From Phycomyces blakesleeanus NRRL 1555(-) (lineage: Eukaryota > Mucoromycota > Mucoromycetes > Mucorales > Phycomycetaceae): a stretch of DNA of 64,000 bases. The stretch is taken from positions 248,001-312,000 of the forward strand of contig NW_017265140.1 of the NCBI RefSeq assembly GCF_001638985.1. The letters run 5' to 3'. The position numbers were made by a program, and so were the translations under genes. The notes under the pieces were generated by a model, which saw nothing but the letters and a program-made list of their open reading frames with translations, ran no database searches and was not told the DNA's origin. Positions 24,847 to 36,234 of this stretch are shown one piece after another (position 1 is the first letter of the stretch; each line of letters opens with the position of its first letter).

Positions 24847-25938
24847 ATGTGGGATCCAGTATTTGCATCTTCATTAGCTGGATATGCGTCATTTGCATGC
24901 TGGGTCATTGTGTTTGCACCGTGCGTTTTTGTACTTAATTATATCGATTTGTAAAACTCAATTGTTGGCCTATAGACAATTATTTATAAACTATAAACGA
25001 AAGAATGGAGACGGCTTGTCAATGACATTTCTAGTTATCTGGCTTGCAGGGGACCTATTTAATCTGGCTGGCGTTGTTATGCAGGATTTGCTAGTAACCA
25101 TGGTGAGTTGTGTCACCTTTGTGTACTCTAACTGAGCTATACACTCAATTATACGATAGTTTATTTTGGCCTTGTGGTATACTGTGGCCGATATGGGGCT
25201 TATCTGGCAGGTAGTTCATTACCGAAAGATCAATAAGCGACTACGAGAAGAAGTTGTGGTAGACACGGATACTGACGATCTTCAAACGTGTGGCTCACGA
25301 GAAGAGCGCATGAGTACGGAGACAGACCCATTGATTGAACAGACAGGTTCAATTTCTCGCTTTATCGAGAGTTTATCGATTGAGGAAAAAGAAATTTCAA
25401 CTACAGTATTGAACCTGGTTGGAGGTTCTTCTGTCATATTGTTGATTCTAGGATCGTGTTATGCCTATTATTCCGTGCATCTAAAGACGCCAAAAGATCC
25501 CGAAGATGGGATGCCTGAACAAATGTTGAGCGTCTTTCCACAAATTCTGGGTTGGCTTAGTGCTATATTGTACGTTGGAAGTCGAATCCCTCAGATAATT
25601 AAGAATACGAAAAAGAAGAGCACAGATGGATTAAGTTTGGGAATGTTTATGTGTGCCGTAATGGGGAACGTCTTTTTCACCTTGGTAATATTAACAGTAG
25701 CATGATCAACGGCTGTGTCTAACATGTATTAAAAATAGTCTATATTTCTGCGCTCTACCGATCGACATTACTTGCTTATCAATTTGCCATGGATCATAGG
25801 AAGTTCTGGCACACTAGTATTTGACTTTATGGTATGTACATACGTGTGATTGATTATGATTCTTATCCAGCCTACTTTTCTTAGATTTTTCTTCAATTTT
25901 TTATATTTAAGAAAAAGGAGAACTATCGGCTTGACTAG
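24847..25938 (+). CDS. PQ-loop vacuolar/lysosomal cationic amino-acid transporter (YPQ/PQLC2 family)
   Basis: Seven-helix transporter of the PQ-loop family (yeast Ypq1-3, animal PQLC2/SLC66A1), which exports basic amino acids from the vacuole or lysosome. Exons 24847-24920, 24976-25102, 25160-25684, 25739-25831 and 25885-25938 give 290 aa. The first PQ loop is formed across intron 1 (FAPQLFINYKRKNGDGLS) and is followed by WLAGDLFNLAGV; a Ser/Asp-rich loop of about 90 residues with a dileucine-like ETDPLIEQ follows helix 3; the second PQ loop is SRIPQIIKNTKKKSTDGLS; the last exons supply LRSTDRHYLLINLPWIIGS and the closing FDFMIFLQFFIFKKK. The frame also stays open past the fourth donor to a TGA at about 25705, which would lose the last helix; using the donor GTAATA at 25685 restores it. 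Intact. Confidence 0.9.
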
Positions 25939-26257
25939 GTTAAAAAAAAGCTACCCACCAAACTGGACTATCTTCCCGTTAGTATTTAGTAAACAACGTC
26001 TTTGTTTTTTATTAATATCTTTAAATTATCCTACCGGGAAACCGATATTAAATTATATAATATAGTGTAATATAGTACAATATATATATTCTACCGGCCA
26101 GAAGGTCTAGTTCTATCTATACATTTCAATAACAAGCAAACTAGCTCTAATCCCTAAGATGCCTCGGAATATTATTTTTCCATGGAATTAATTCTTAAAT
26201 AAATAAGCTGCTGTAATAGTTTATTCGTTTTTTTTTGCTTTTACTTCCTTCTTTGTT
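25939..26257. other. Intergenic, AT-rich
   Basis: 319 bp between the PQ-loop transporter and the SGNH esterase gene on the same strand. It contains a TATA-repeat stretch around 26060-26090 and T-rich sequence just before the next ATG. No gene was seen. Confidence 0.6.
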
Positions 26258-27588
26258 ATGTATTTACATAGTATACTTCTTTTACTTGTATTTTTCTGTG
26301 TATCTCCGATTTTTTGCCGCATAGCTATATGTACTCTTGACAACCAGATTTATCCCCCTGGAACTATACATGCTCCATGCTATGAATCAAAATGGAAAAA
26401 TATCATAACTTTTGGAAATTCGTGGACAGAAAATGGGTTGGATATATTTCTCTCTAGAACTAAGACTCTTCGACTTATTTTTCCTTTCTTTCTAGTTACG
26501 CTCATCTTACTAGAGAATCTTATATTGCTGGGGATTATGTAGGCAATAGAATATCAATCATAATTTTCAAAAGACACTTAATATTATGTGGTGTTTAGTT
26601 GGGCCGAATGACAAATGGACCTACCTGGGCCGAATATCTCTCAAAGCTTCTTGGATCTGATCTATACAATTTTGCTTTTTCCGGTGCAACAGCTAATAAC
26701 GTAAGGATGACGAGAGATATTTTTGACTTTAAATATATTTACGTATTGATGTAACAGAGCGTTGTATATCGAACTACTGCCGATGTAAGCGAACAAATCT
26801 ATATGTTTCAGCAAACTCTTAGGAACCAAAAGCTGGATCCCCAAGAATCGATATATATGCTCTGGACAGGTAATTTAGATCAAAGAATCTTAATGAGACC
26901 AAATTTCTGATTCTAGCATAATTTTTCTCCTTGTACGACACATTAGGAGTAAATGATGTCCATGATATATTTGTAGCAAGCAAAGATAAAGGGATTGAAC
27001 CTGAATCAGCAATCGACCGTGTTATTTCTTCTGTTTACAATGAGCTGGTAATACAATTTAATGCCAGGATGACATTTTGCTTAAAAATCTATAGGAGAGG
27101 CTCTTTACCTTCTCAAATGCATGCAATTTTGGCATAATGGGCCTGGCTCCTATTGATAGATTACCGCTCTTTGATGACCTTTCGAGTGATGAAAAGTCTG
27201 ATCTCCGGGATCTGATAAAATTATACAATTATAATATGCAAAATATGATCAAACAATTCATCCATGACCACACTTCTGCAAAACGGAGAAAACGACAATA
27301 CGCAGCTTCAAATACCGGGCAAGTGAAGATTTATTTCTTTGATAGCCATAATTTATTTCAAACATTTTTTGAAAAGCCTGATGAGCAGGACTTGTGGGTC
27401 TTGGATAAGATGTGTCAATCAGAAAACTCAACACAGTGCCGAGTACCGGATAGGTAATTCTATATTCTTTTTTTTTTGTTCTTGTAACTAACTATTGATT
27501 TAGGTATCTCTGGTGGGATACTTGGCACCCTACAACTGCTGCACATAAAATCATTGCAAATGGCGTTTCCGATCTAATTACCCTTTAG
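26258..27588 (+). CDS. Secreted SGNH/GDSL-type esterase
   Basis: Extracellular lipase/carbohydrate-esterase-like hydrolase. Seven exons (26258-26436, 26496-26538, 26599-26700, 26758-26869, 26947-27047, 27095-27453, 27504-27588) give 326 aa. A hydrophobic signal peptide covers about residues 1-20 (LHSILLLLVFFCVSPIFC). Block I reads ITFGNSWTENG and carries the nucleophile Ser, although the usual GDS is GNS. Block II Gly lies in FAFSGATANN; block III is the G-x-N-D of LWTGVNDVHD; block V is WWDTWHPTTAAH with the catalytic Asp and His. Length and order fit the fungal SGNH family related to thermolabile-hemolysin/CE16-type esterases. The first intron has a weak donor (GTTGGA), but that junction restores a family-like NGYAHLTRESYIAGDYLGRMTNG. 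No GPI or transmembrane tail. Likely secreted; the substrate cannot be told from sequence. Confidence 0.85.
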
Positions 27589-28153
27589 TATCACATTTGT
27601 ACATGCTATAATCTGAATATTTAATTATTTAGATAATATATATAGATATAATATTGTTTCCAATATTTATAACTTTCTTTTAGTCGTTCAATTCCTACCC
27701 ATACAATATATTAACTATTTTCTTTTCTTTAAATTGGGCGATTATTATGAGCTAAACGTCCTTTAACAAGGGCACCATTTTATCACTCTACATAAATATA
27801 ATACGCATAACATGAGACTGACATGTGCGAGAAGACATAAGAAGATAGAAATAGAATATAAGAGAAGTTAAAAAAAATGACTATCTGTGATTTTTGTACT
27901 AGTTGAAGACCACACGCAGTATCATAGCTTCTATGGTAAGTCTTTTAGCTGCGGTCTTTTGCTCAGCAACGGGAGTCTTCTTCTTGGTGTTGCTCACTTC
28001 ACTACTGCGGTGGAATTTATTGCTTATGATTGGCGAGAATTGTGGCTGAGTGTCAATATCACCCCGCCCTTGACAAAACGGCATTATAAAAGTACATAAT
28101 CCATACTCATTTGACTCCTTACTCACCTATTCTTTTTTATAATTCAAATCGTA
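27589..28153. other. Intergenic, AT-rich
   Basis: 565 bp between the esterase stop and the HAD-like gene start. ORFs at about 27887-28126 on both strands mirror each other and look like chance frames. No supported gene. Confidence 0.5.
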
Positions 28154-28989
28154 ATGCCAACTATTGCCTTTAATTTCTTAGGTAGGCATAACTGTTTGTA
28201 AACAAATATTGATATTTTGCGTTAGGAACCCTCTTCTCTTTTGACAGAGTGATTGACCAACTTGAAGCGACATTTCCTGAAGATCTACCATCTCAGAAAC
28301 AAGCAAGAATATTCTATTATGCATGGCTGTGGGCCGGGATACGCGATTACTTTGGCACATCTCATGCAGGCCGCTATAATTCCTTGTTGTCGATATTGCG
28401 AGCTACTTTAACACGAGCTAGATTAGTGCAGGACATGGAGGCTCCAACTAATGAAGAGATTGATCAAATCATGGCAGCTTTCGATGATCTTCTACCAATG
28501 GCCACAGCTCTTGAATGTTTTGAGCTCTTGCGAGAAAATAACTGGGATATTTGGATTCTCACGAATGGGTCTTATTCTAGTACAGAGACGTTGTTAAAGA
28601 AACATGGTCTAGATACATTTGTTGGTGATAATATTCTGAGCTGTGATGATCTAAAAATTTCAAAACCTCATCCAAAGGTATACTCTGAATTCATGCGATC
28701 CGCAGTTCATAAGACAAAGCGAATTGAGGTAAGATGATTCTATGGCTTTGAGTACTTTGAATCAATTTCTTACCCGTAAATTTAGAACTTTTATTTAATT
28801 GCAGCGCATGCTTGGGATCTTGCAGGAGCTAAGAACGTGTCTGTACGGACAGTTTATCTAACAACAGAAGAGAAGGTTTATAGTGCAGATGCCTATGATG
28901 GTACATATCCGGATATTCAGTCGGATTCTTTGATTAAATGTGTAAAAGCAATGATAGAATTAGAAAATACAAAAAGACGTTTTCTGTAA
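28154..28989 (+). CDS. HAD-superfamily protein (2-haloacid dehalogenase-like) with altered nucleophile motif
   Basis: Exons 28154-28181, 28226-28728 and 28786-28989 give 244 aa. The fold resembles L-2-haloacid dehalogenase-like HAD proteins: a short N-terminal strand, a helical cap (YYAWLWAGIRDYFGT and following), motif II ILTNGS, motif III Lys in KISKPHPKVYSEF, and motif IV AHAWDLAGAK. Motif I, normally hhhDxxGT with the nucleophile Asp, reads IAFNFLGTLFSFD, so the Asp position is Asn (codon AAT). Motifs II-IV are intact. The protein may therefore be a non-catalytic pseudoenzyme, or may use another residue. The short first exon carries motif I and joins in frame across a 44-nt intron, so the reading is firm. 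Cytosolic by lack of signal or membrane segment. The 3' end is tail-to-tail with the ERI1-like gene, with 11 bp between the stop codons. Confidence 0.82.
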
Positions 28990-29000
28990 TCGACCCTTTT

Positions 29001-30043
29001 CTATCTCTTTCGAATGTTCTTGTGAGGTGCCTTCCATTTTATATTTGTCTTGAACACACAACCATCCTCCCACATTTTCCTTCCAATTGCCACTAGATTT
29101 CGAGAATCGTCGAGACCGGAATGTTCACGACCCTCAAATTTCATGTCAAGAGCTTCTAGCATTGCTCCAATATTCTTGTTTACGGGATAATTATAAAATT
29201 CGCGGAATAGTTTGCGAATATTAATCCATGGTGTAGAAAAATAGGCTGGGCGTTTCTTGAGATTACTGTGCTTGCATTGTTTTGTGATAAAGTCTCTAAT
29301 ATCAAACGGACCATCTATTACAATCAGTTAGTAAGACATCTCTTGAATGTATATATATATACATAAATTACCTGTTACAAACACAGCAGATTTTTTCTGA
29401 AATAATGACCATTTGCCAAGAAATTCTTGAAAATCATCGAGAACGTCAATAAAACAAGGGCTGTTATCCACTGTAGCCTTCATAACAGTTAGATATGTAC
29501 AGTAAAAATTTAGTACAGACTTACTTGGTCAATGCCAGTCAATTCAAGGCAAAATTTTGTTAGCGTAGGATTGATTGTTGGTTTTACATAGGATCGATAT
29601 TCATCTACCTATAATTGATTAACACGGATACAATTTGATATATTACATTACATTAGCTTACTATTTTAAAGGTGTTTGCATCCACTAGCACAACAGGGAA
29701 CTCTATGATTTCATTAGGAAACTCGAAGCCACCGTTAACCTCGCACGTCGCCTCAACGTCAAAGAAAAGATAATAATCATACAGAGGCAGTTTTGTCTTG
29801 ATGTCTTGTTTTCTGTTTAATATAAATAAGAAGATAAATAGATAAACACGACTAAATGGTTCATTACGTCTCTGGCAATTCAACCTTGACAGGTTCTAAT
29901 GACTCATTTTTGTTGACATTCTGCTTGGTTGCCTTGCGCAAACGCTTCTTTAACTCTGGTTTGTGCCCACGCGAGTCGAGCCCGAGCTCTTCGAGCGCTT
30001 TTCTAAGACTATCAACTGTGGTTGGTTTTGGACTGTCTGACAT
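29001..30043 (-). CDS. ERI1: ERI1-type 3'-5' exoribonuclease with SAP domain
   Basis: DEDDh exonuclease of the ERI1/3'hExo group, which trims histone mRNA, 5.8S rRNA and small RNAs. Exons 29868-30043, 29662-29812, 29525-29608, 29372-29477 and 29001-29314 give 276 aa. The N-terminus is a SAP-like helix-loop-helix (TVDSLRKALEELGLDSRGHK, then PELKKRLRKA). Exo I is LFFDVEATCE (Asp and Glu ligands) followed by PNEIIEFPVVLVD; Exo II is FVTDGPFDIRDF (Asp); Exo III is HSGLDDSRNLVAIG with the general-base His and the Asp ligand. All four acidic residues and the His are present, so the enzyme should be active. SAP plus nuclease is the ERI1 layout. Neighbours: it is head-to-head with the LAT permease and tail-to-tail with the HAD-like gene, so both flanks are very short. 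Confidence 0.9.
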
Positions 30044-30218
30044 TGCACTTTAAATAAAATAGTAATCTCTGAAGTGGTTATATTGTTTTTGTTTTATTAT
30101 TTTTATTTTTATTATTGGCATTTAAAGAAAACCATTTTTGCCAAGTTGTGATCCCGATAAATCCTAAAATGGATGTATTTTCTCAACTCTGGTTAATATC
30201 CTTGGATGCAATTCTCTA
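30044..30218. promoter_or_regulatory. Bidirectional promoter, ERI1-like / amino-acid permease
   Basis: 175 bp between divergent start codons. It contains T-rich runs (for example TTTTATTATTTTTATTTTTATTATT around 30089-30115) that may exclude nucleosomes. No specific operator was recognised. Confidence 0.55.
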
Positions 30219-32296
30219 ATGCCATTTCATTCCACACGTCAATCTTCCAATCAACGGCAGCAGGATCGTGAACTAGAGACTGCATTCGAATTGGATGATT
30301 CAGATGACCGGTCTTTATTCAGCCATGACAGCGATGGGCACGGTGATGATGCATCTTTATTGTTGTCTGACCATGATGGCCAGACTCTACTCCCTGCCCA
30401 TCATGCAAATGCATCAACCGCATCAGTATTTTCGTTTGAGACGATACCCATGATACCATTAACCCATAGTCAGATGCGAGCGCCTGAACTACAAAAGAAA
30501 GTGTCGATGCTAAATGGACTAGGTTTGGTAGTCGGCGCAATGATCGGGAGTGGGCTTTTTAGCTCGCCTGGTAAGAGAATATCTCTGTTGGATGAGATTT
30601 ATTGCTAAATTTTGAATGGGTCCACATCGGTTACAGGTCCTATATTAGAAGCAATGCATGGCCCTGGTACGGCACTCATTGTGTGGCTAGTGTCTGGTCT
30701 GTTGGCACTCTCGGGTGCACTATGTTATGCAGAATTGGGTACTATGCTGCCTATGAATGGAGGTGAGGCTGTATACCTTGGACGTGCTTTTGGAAGCCTG
30801 GTGTCTTTTATGTTTGAGTTTGTCAGTATCATTGTTCAAAAGGTAACCACACGCCATACGGGTAATAATAAAGAAGGACTTACTTTTCTTTCTTTGCGTT
30901 GTAAATTTAGCCTGGAAGTCTTGCAATTGTCTGTATTGTGTTTGGTGAATATGTGTCGCGGATTATATTTCACGCCTACTTCTTTCAGATTCCACACGAC
31001 TCTGATGCCGCCGTTGAGTTGGCAGATGCGGTTATTCCTATATACCTCCCGAAACTACTCGCTATATCTGCTCTTTTGATTGTCAGTTTGATCAATGGAC
31101 TATCTATAAGAGCGGGAATTCTGGTTCAGGATGTACTGACTGTGGTAAAAGTGCTTACCGCTCTGGTGATTTCTATCACAGGTGTAGTTGTTTTGTCAAG
31201 GGGAACATATTGGTCCAGTAATGCCTTTCAAGGAGATCCTTTCAAAGATATTGATACCACAACATTTGGGCAATATGCTCTTGCACTGTACTCGGGTAAA
31301 TATCAATAACCCTAAACACATCCCAAAACTGACTTGTACACAGGACTATGGGCATATGACGGTTGGAACAACCTCAACTATGTTTCTGGAGAGATGAAGA
31401 ACCCTCATAAGGACCTTCCCCGTGTCATTATTTTTGGGATTCCTTTAGTTATTGTATGTTATTTGCTGGCAAATGTTGCTTATTTAGCTGCCTTGCGGCC
31501 AGAAGTGGTCATGCACACAAATACAGTGGCTATGGATTTTGGGAAAAAGGTGTTTGGGCCCGTGGGAGGAATATTATTTGCGGTTTGTGTTGCGTTGAGC
31601 TGTTTTGGTGTAAGTATATTTCAAGATTGAAACAAGCTTGCTAACTTTTTTCTCCTTGGGGCTATTAGACGGCCAATGCGAGCGTTTTTACTGGCGCACG
31701 CATTATATATGTATCTTCTAAACAGGGGCATTTACCGACATTCTTTGGAAAACTCAGCACTTGGACACAGACCCCCCTAATGGCTATTGTGCTGCAGGCT
31801 GTACTGACGAGCATAATGATTCTGCTCGGATCCTTCCGTGGTCTTGTCAACTTCTACTCGTTGTGTGCATGGATGTAAGGAGAAGCAAGTTAATCTGGGA
31901 TCTTGAGATTTAATATGGATTTACAGTTTTTATTTCTTGGCCGTGTTATCTTTGCTTGTATTCCGTTACAAAGAGCCAGAACTAAAGAGACCGTATCGTG
32001 TTTGGCTAACAACACCCGTGCTTTTTTGCATTGTTGCTATGTTTCTGTGTACTATGCCATTTATTGAGGCACCTTTTGAGAGTCTTGCAGCAATTGGATT
32101 TGTAGTACTGGCAATTCCTATATGGTTACTGCAAGTCAAGTACAAGCAGAAATTGGCAGGATTGTGGGCAGGTAAAGTGTGGCATGGTAAAAACACTTGA
32201 GGGTTACTTAGATTATTTTCAGCCTTTTTAGATCGTGTCAGGGGCCGGCACCGAGGTTATAGTGGAATGGAGATGTCAGCAGCTGATGGACTATAG
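30219..32296 (+). CDS. LAT/APC-family amino-acid permease
   Basis: Plasma-membrane amino-acid transporter of the L-type (LAT) subgroup of the APC superfamily, similar to fungal Mup1-like permeases and animal heteromeric light chains. Exons 30219-30570, 30637-30842, 30911-31295, 31344-31609, 31669-31874, 31927-32171 and 32223-32296 give 577 aa. A hydrophilic, Asp/His/Ser-rich N-terminus of about 95 residues precedes TM1, which carries the unwound substrate motif GAMIGSGLFSSPG. Later strings typical of the family: SGALCYAELGTMLPMNGGEA, LWAYDGWNNLNYVSGEMKNP (the TM6 W-x-Y-D-G-W region), FTGARIIYVSSKQGHLP, and YKEPELKRPYRVWL near TM11. About 12 membrane segments. The C-terminus is short and basic (LDRVRGRHRGYSG). 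Intact. The long acidic N-terminus may be a ubiquitination/endocytosis region by analogy with other permeases. Confidence 0.9.
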
Positions 32297-33166
32297 ATTT
32301 TATTTTATTGTTTTTTTTTATAAAAAAACTTTTTGGTGTTGTCGATATTGTTTCCATCGCCATATAAAGAAGTACTTTTAATAGACTATATATTTATATA
32401 AGCTCGTATATCTTTGAGTATCGGTGGATTAAACATTGTATTCTCATCGAAAAACCTCCCTGTTGTATCCAGGCAAATTTGTGTGCAAATATTTGGTTTT
32501 TTTTGTTAAACTATGTTATAGAAAATCCTGTCGTACTAATGAAGCACTTTGAACAATCAATATTGCTGTCGTGTTGACATTTTCTTTATTTATTTATTTT
32601 TATTTATGAACGATAGCCAAGAGTACAAACATGTGTAACCAACATGTAGTATACTTCTCTCCTTGAGAATATATAGAATATCCTATTGTTGAATACTTCT
32701 TGAAATAGGATATTAAGACGGAAAAGTAGCTAAAAATGGAATAACGTTTTAGTATGTTTCACTAGACTCATCTTGCTGGCTCAAGAGCCTCTTGTGTGTC
32801 TGCATTGTTTCGTTGATCACTTTTTTAATCCAATAGTGCTCTGAGAGTGATAGGAGATGACTGCACCAAAGTTACACTATGAATAGTTTAATAAATAAAG
32901 AAACAGATCTTTTGGTATATTTTGTGCCTGTCTTGTATACACCCATTATCACATTTTTCTGTAAAATATCCCTGACTAAATACAGTACTACAGTTCATCG
33001 TTCCTCAGTAAGCCTTTTTTCTTTTCTTACAATGACCTGAAATGAACACTCCCTTTTGAAATGCATATCTATTACACTACTTTCTTCTATTACTTGTAAA
33101 CCTTTATCTATCTTTTTCTTTCTTTCTTTCACCCGCATACATTCATTTTTATATACCCTACTTCCT
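32297..33166. other. Intergenic, about 0.9 kb
   Basis: A T/A hairpin-like run lies right after the permease stop (about 32308-32330, T8 followed by A7), consistent with 3' end formation. The rest is AT-rich, with CT-rich sequence leading to the ankyrin gene start (about 33090-33170). No gene was seen. Confidence 0.55.
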
Positions 33167-35101
33167 ATGCTCTGCAGACAATACTACAGTGCCAGGGATC
33201 TACCTCCTCTTCCGGGCACCCCGAAACCCAAAAGACTTCCAATCGAACCGGGCCAACTCAATAATATTACTTCTATTATCAACACACTTGAATGTACAGA
33301 GATAAAAAACCAACTCAATAGTGCTATAGAAGAAATTGCTGTCTTGTGGACACAAGAACATAATTTACTCTATAGCTCTCTTCAAAAGATGGAACAACAA
33401 CACTCTACATTACAACGACTGATGAAAATACAAACAGAACGCTATGAAAAGGCTGTTCGTGAAATGCAATTCTACAGATCAAAACACGAAAGAATTTCGA
33501 GAGCATTTATGCACCTAAGACACCAACATCGAGAAGACCACTACAAGAAGATTAGAAGAAGAGGCTGTCAATCGCTTGATGATAGCATAATTGCTTACGA
33601 TGGATGTCCCAAGTTATCCTCCAAATCTACTCAGGAAAAACAAGACAATCAATGTTTTTCATTATCATCTAATTACGGAAGTTTTGTCTTCAGTTCTAAT
33701 ACCTCAATCAATTCGTCTTACTCTTGCGAATCCAACTCTCGATCCAAATCCAAGACCCTCGAGAGTCATAAGAATAAAAATGATTTGGTTGATGACGATC
33801 ACTTTGATATACTGTCCATTCTCTCGGACGATGCCAAACAATCTTCTCCAAACCAACCAAAACTTAACGAACCTGCTGACAATGAAATCCCAGATCAGAA
33901 AAAAGTCTCCCCTTCTTTATCTGACTCGGTTTGCGCGACAAAATTACCTCAATCTGATACACTGACATTTGCATGTGGAGAAGGTTTCTGGGAAAGTATT
34001 GCATTAAGAAAATATACAAAAGCTGAGATCAGTACCCTTATCAGGTAAGGCAAACCAAAATAATAATAGTAATAATAATAATAATGGATAATGGTTTTTT
34101 CTTTCTTGTTTTGGATGCATATACTTGCTTATTTATTTATTTAACTATAGTAATTATTTTCGTCGCGGTGGACTTCCTAATGTGGCTAATGTCTACCCAA
34201 CAGTCCGGGACGTCAAGGAAGGCTACAGTTTAGTACACGCCCTAGTGGCCGTCAAGAATACACGCGCGCTCGAGCAAGTACTCGAGGCTGGTGCAAACAC
34301 AAATGTATACCCTATGTCCTCAGTTCCTGAAGACCGGATATCTCCTCTGGTATTAGCAGCCAGTATTGGTTATTTAAACGGTGTCCGCTTGCTGGTCGAG
34401 CGAGGCAAAGCTGACATTATGCAAAGCGTTGGTCCCAACCAAGAAACAGCTTTGCATGCAGCAATCCGATGTGATTCGCTAGATATAATTATCTACCTCC
34501 TAAAGGTTTCCCGTTATGCTCTACTTGAAAAGCCAGACGAAGCTGGTGAGTAAATTTTGTCTTTTTTTTATTGTTGCCAGGATCTTTGTTCTCATAATCT
34601 CTCTTTAAATCCGTTGTCTTGTTTTGTGACATGATAGGTTCTACACCTCTTCATTATGCATGTATGTCCGGAAAGACACGTTTGGTAACCTTGTTGATCC
34701 GAGATTGCCGAGTCGATCCTAGTCCTCAGGACATCAAAGGAGAAACACCCCTACATTATGCTGTTCGTCATCAACGCCCCAAAGTAATCGCGCGACTAGT
34801 CGGCGAACTTGGGGTTTATCCCAATCCTTATATACTTAAGCAAGTCCCTACACCCCTTGATTTGGCCAGATCTGGCGGCCTCAAATCTATTTCAAGCTAC
34901 CTCAAACAAAATGGTGCAAAGACTACAAAGGAAATGGAAAAGGCAATATCCGGTAATATTATCAGCAGCGGCAGCAGTAGCAGCAGTAGCAGCAGTGAGA
35001 GGAGCAAACCCAATTCAATCAAACAAAAGATTCTGTCAAATAAGCCATCGTTGGTATTGAAAAACAAATTTGGAGGCTTGCTTTCCGGATTATTATCTTA
35101 G
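33167..35101 (+). CDS. Ankyrin-repeat protein with N-terminal coiled coil
   Basis: Exons 33167-34044, 34151-34545 and 34638-35101 give about 578 aa. An N-terminal PPLPGTPKPKRLP stretch is followed by helices likely to form a coiled coil (about residues 60-150, KMEQQHSTLQRLMKIQTE), a long polar Ser/Asn-rich linker, and a C-terminal set of about five ankyrin repeats (examples SPLVLAASIGYLNGVRLLVE, ETALHAAIRCDSLDIIIYLL, STPLHYACMSGKTRLVTLLI, ETPLHYAVRHQRPKVIARLV, PTPLDLARSGGLKSISSYL). A poly-Ser run encoded by an AGC/AGT repeat (34962-34998) precedes a basic end. Function unknown; ankyrin arrays bind partner proteins. The start is uncertain: the frame stays open upstream to 33056, and an acceptor (CTCTGCAG) just after ATG 33167 would allow an upstream first exon instead. 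No membrane segment is seen in the favoured form. Confidence 0.8.
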
Positions 35102-35195
35102 TTATATTGCTTTGTTTCTTGTCTTGGTTTATTTATGACTTATGTAACATGTATATGTATATACATCCTATACTCCAGCTTATTATGCTGGACTT

Positions 35196-35615
35196 TTACA
35201 TGGTTCGTGGCCCTTGAAGAATATCTTTGAGGTTGCCCTGTGCATCAGATGCTGCTCTTTCCCAATATTTTTGTGATTTCTCGAGCTGCTGGATAGACTC
35301 ATCAGCACCTGCGACTGCATTTACATACTGAGACTTCATCTCAGAAAGTGGAGATTGGATGAACCTATTACTTTTACTTAATATCTTGTCATGTGCCAAA
35401 ATTAGTAATTCTTACATTTTTCCTACTGGTTTGTATGTCTTTGTGTTTGAATCAAGAGCATCAAGTTCGCGACGTGTCAACTCGGCCATCTTGCGTTCTC
35501 TCTGCTTGGCTTGGATCTGACTCTTGACCTGGTTCACCTGTTGTGTACTGGAGATGTACTTTGCTTGGAGTTCCACAAAGACCTTTTTAATGGCATCATC
35601 GGCGACGGCAGACAT
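35196..35615 (-). CDS. PFD1: Prefoldin subunit 1 (beta-type)
   Basis: Subunit of the hexameric prefoldin co-chaperone that delivers nascent actin and tubulin to the CCT chaperonin. Two exons, 35416-35615 and 35196-35364, give 122 aa. The pattern is a long N-terminal helix (VELQAKYISSTQQVNQVKSQ), a short central beta hairpin around YKPVGKMFIQSPLSEM, and a second long helix (QQLEKSQKYWERAASDAQGN). The KMF/I string at the hairpin and the ERxxxDAQxNLKDIL end are typical of PFDN1. Of the two near ATGs, 35615 (MSAVADD) fits better than 35630. Length matches the family (about 120 aa). No defect is seen. Confidence 0.88.
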
Positions 35616-36234
35616 GATGTAGATGAGCAAACGCTTTTTTTTTATATATAGTATATTTTTTTTCGACAGGTGTATTTTCTTTAGCCATTTTTGGAGACCC
35701 TTTTTGGGTTGCAGTCACGTGGTTTTAATAAGAAAAAAAAAAGCTCGAATGACTGGCATGAAATCCAAGTTTTATATGATTTTATCAATTCAAGGTTTAA
35801 ATGCTTTCTGACGTTATCTGACTGCAGCTTAAGGATTAGAAATTAAAGAGACATATATTTCTGTCTATATAAAGAAGTGCTTTAGTTAAAAGAGTAAGGA
35901 AAAAAAGGAAAGCTAAATTTAGCAGAGATAACCTTTTGAGTAAAGGCACGTATCTACTCCTAATGTATTTTGTTATTTGGAAGAGTAGATGTTTCTCGAA
36001 TCAACTAGGAGGCCAAAGATTACTAATATGGACTTCCTCTTTGTCATCGTTTTGTGCACAGACAGATAACGTAATCGACGTTAAAGACTTTACCCCTTGG
36101 TTTTTTTTTATATATTGAGAAAATAAAATAAAAATAAAAAGGTAATGTCGGCGAATGAATTAAGAAAGAATAAGCGTTGACATGTGCCGCACTTTCCTTT
36201 TCCTTACTTCTTCTTCTTCTTCTTTTTTGATCTC
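35616..36234. promoter_or_regulatory. Divergent promoter region, prefoldin 1 / AN1 zinc-finger gene
   Basis: 619 bp between divergent starts of two proteostasis genes. It includes T-rich and A-rich runs near the prefoldin ATG (35633-35660), a TATATAAAG at 35866-35874 and a CTT repeat (about 36206-36226) just before the AN1 gene start. No heat-shock element could be confirmed by eye. Confidence 0.45.

Noticed and set aside
25685..25705. Early stop making a truncated PQ-loop transporter
   Set aside because: Using the GTAATA donor at 25685 adds the two missing exons and the conserved last helices.
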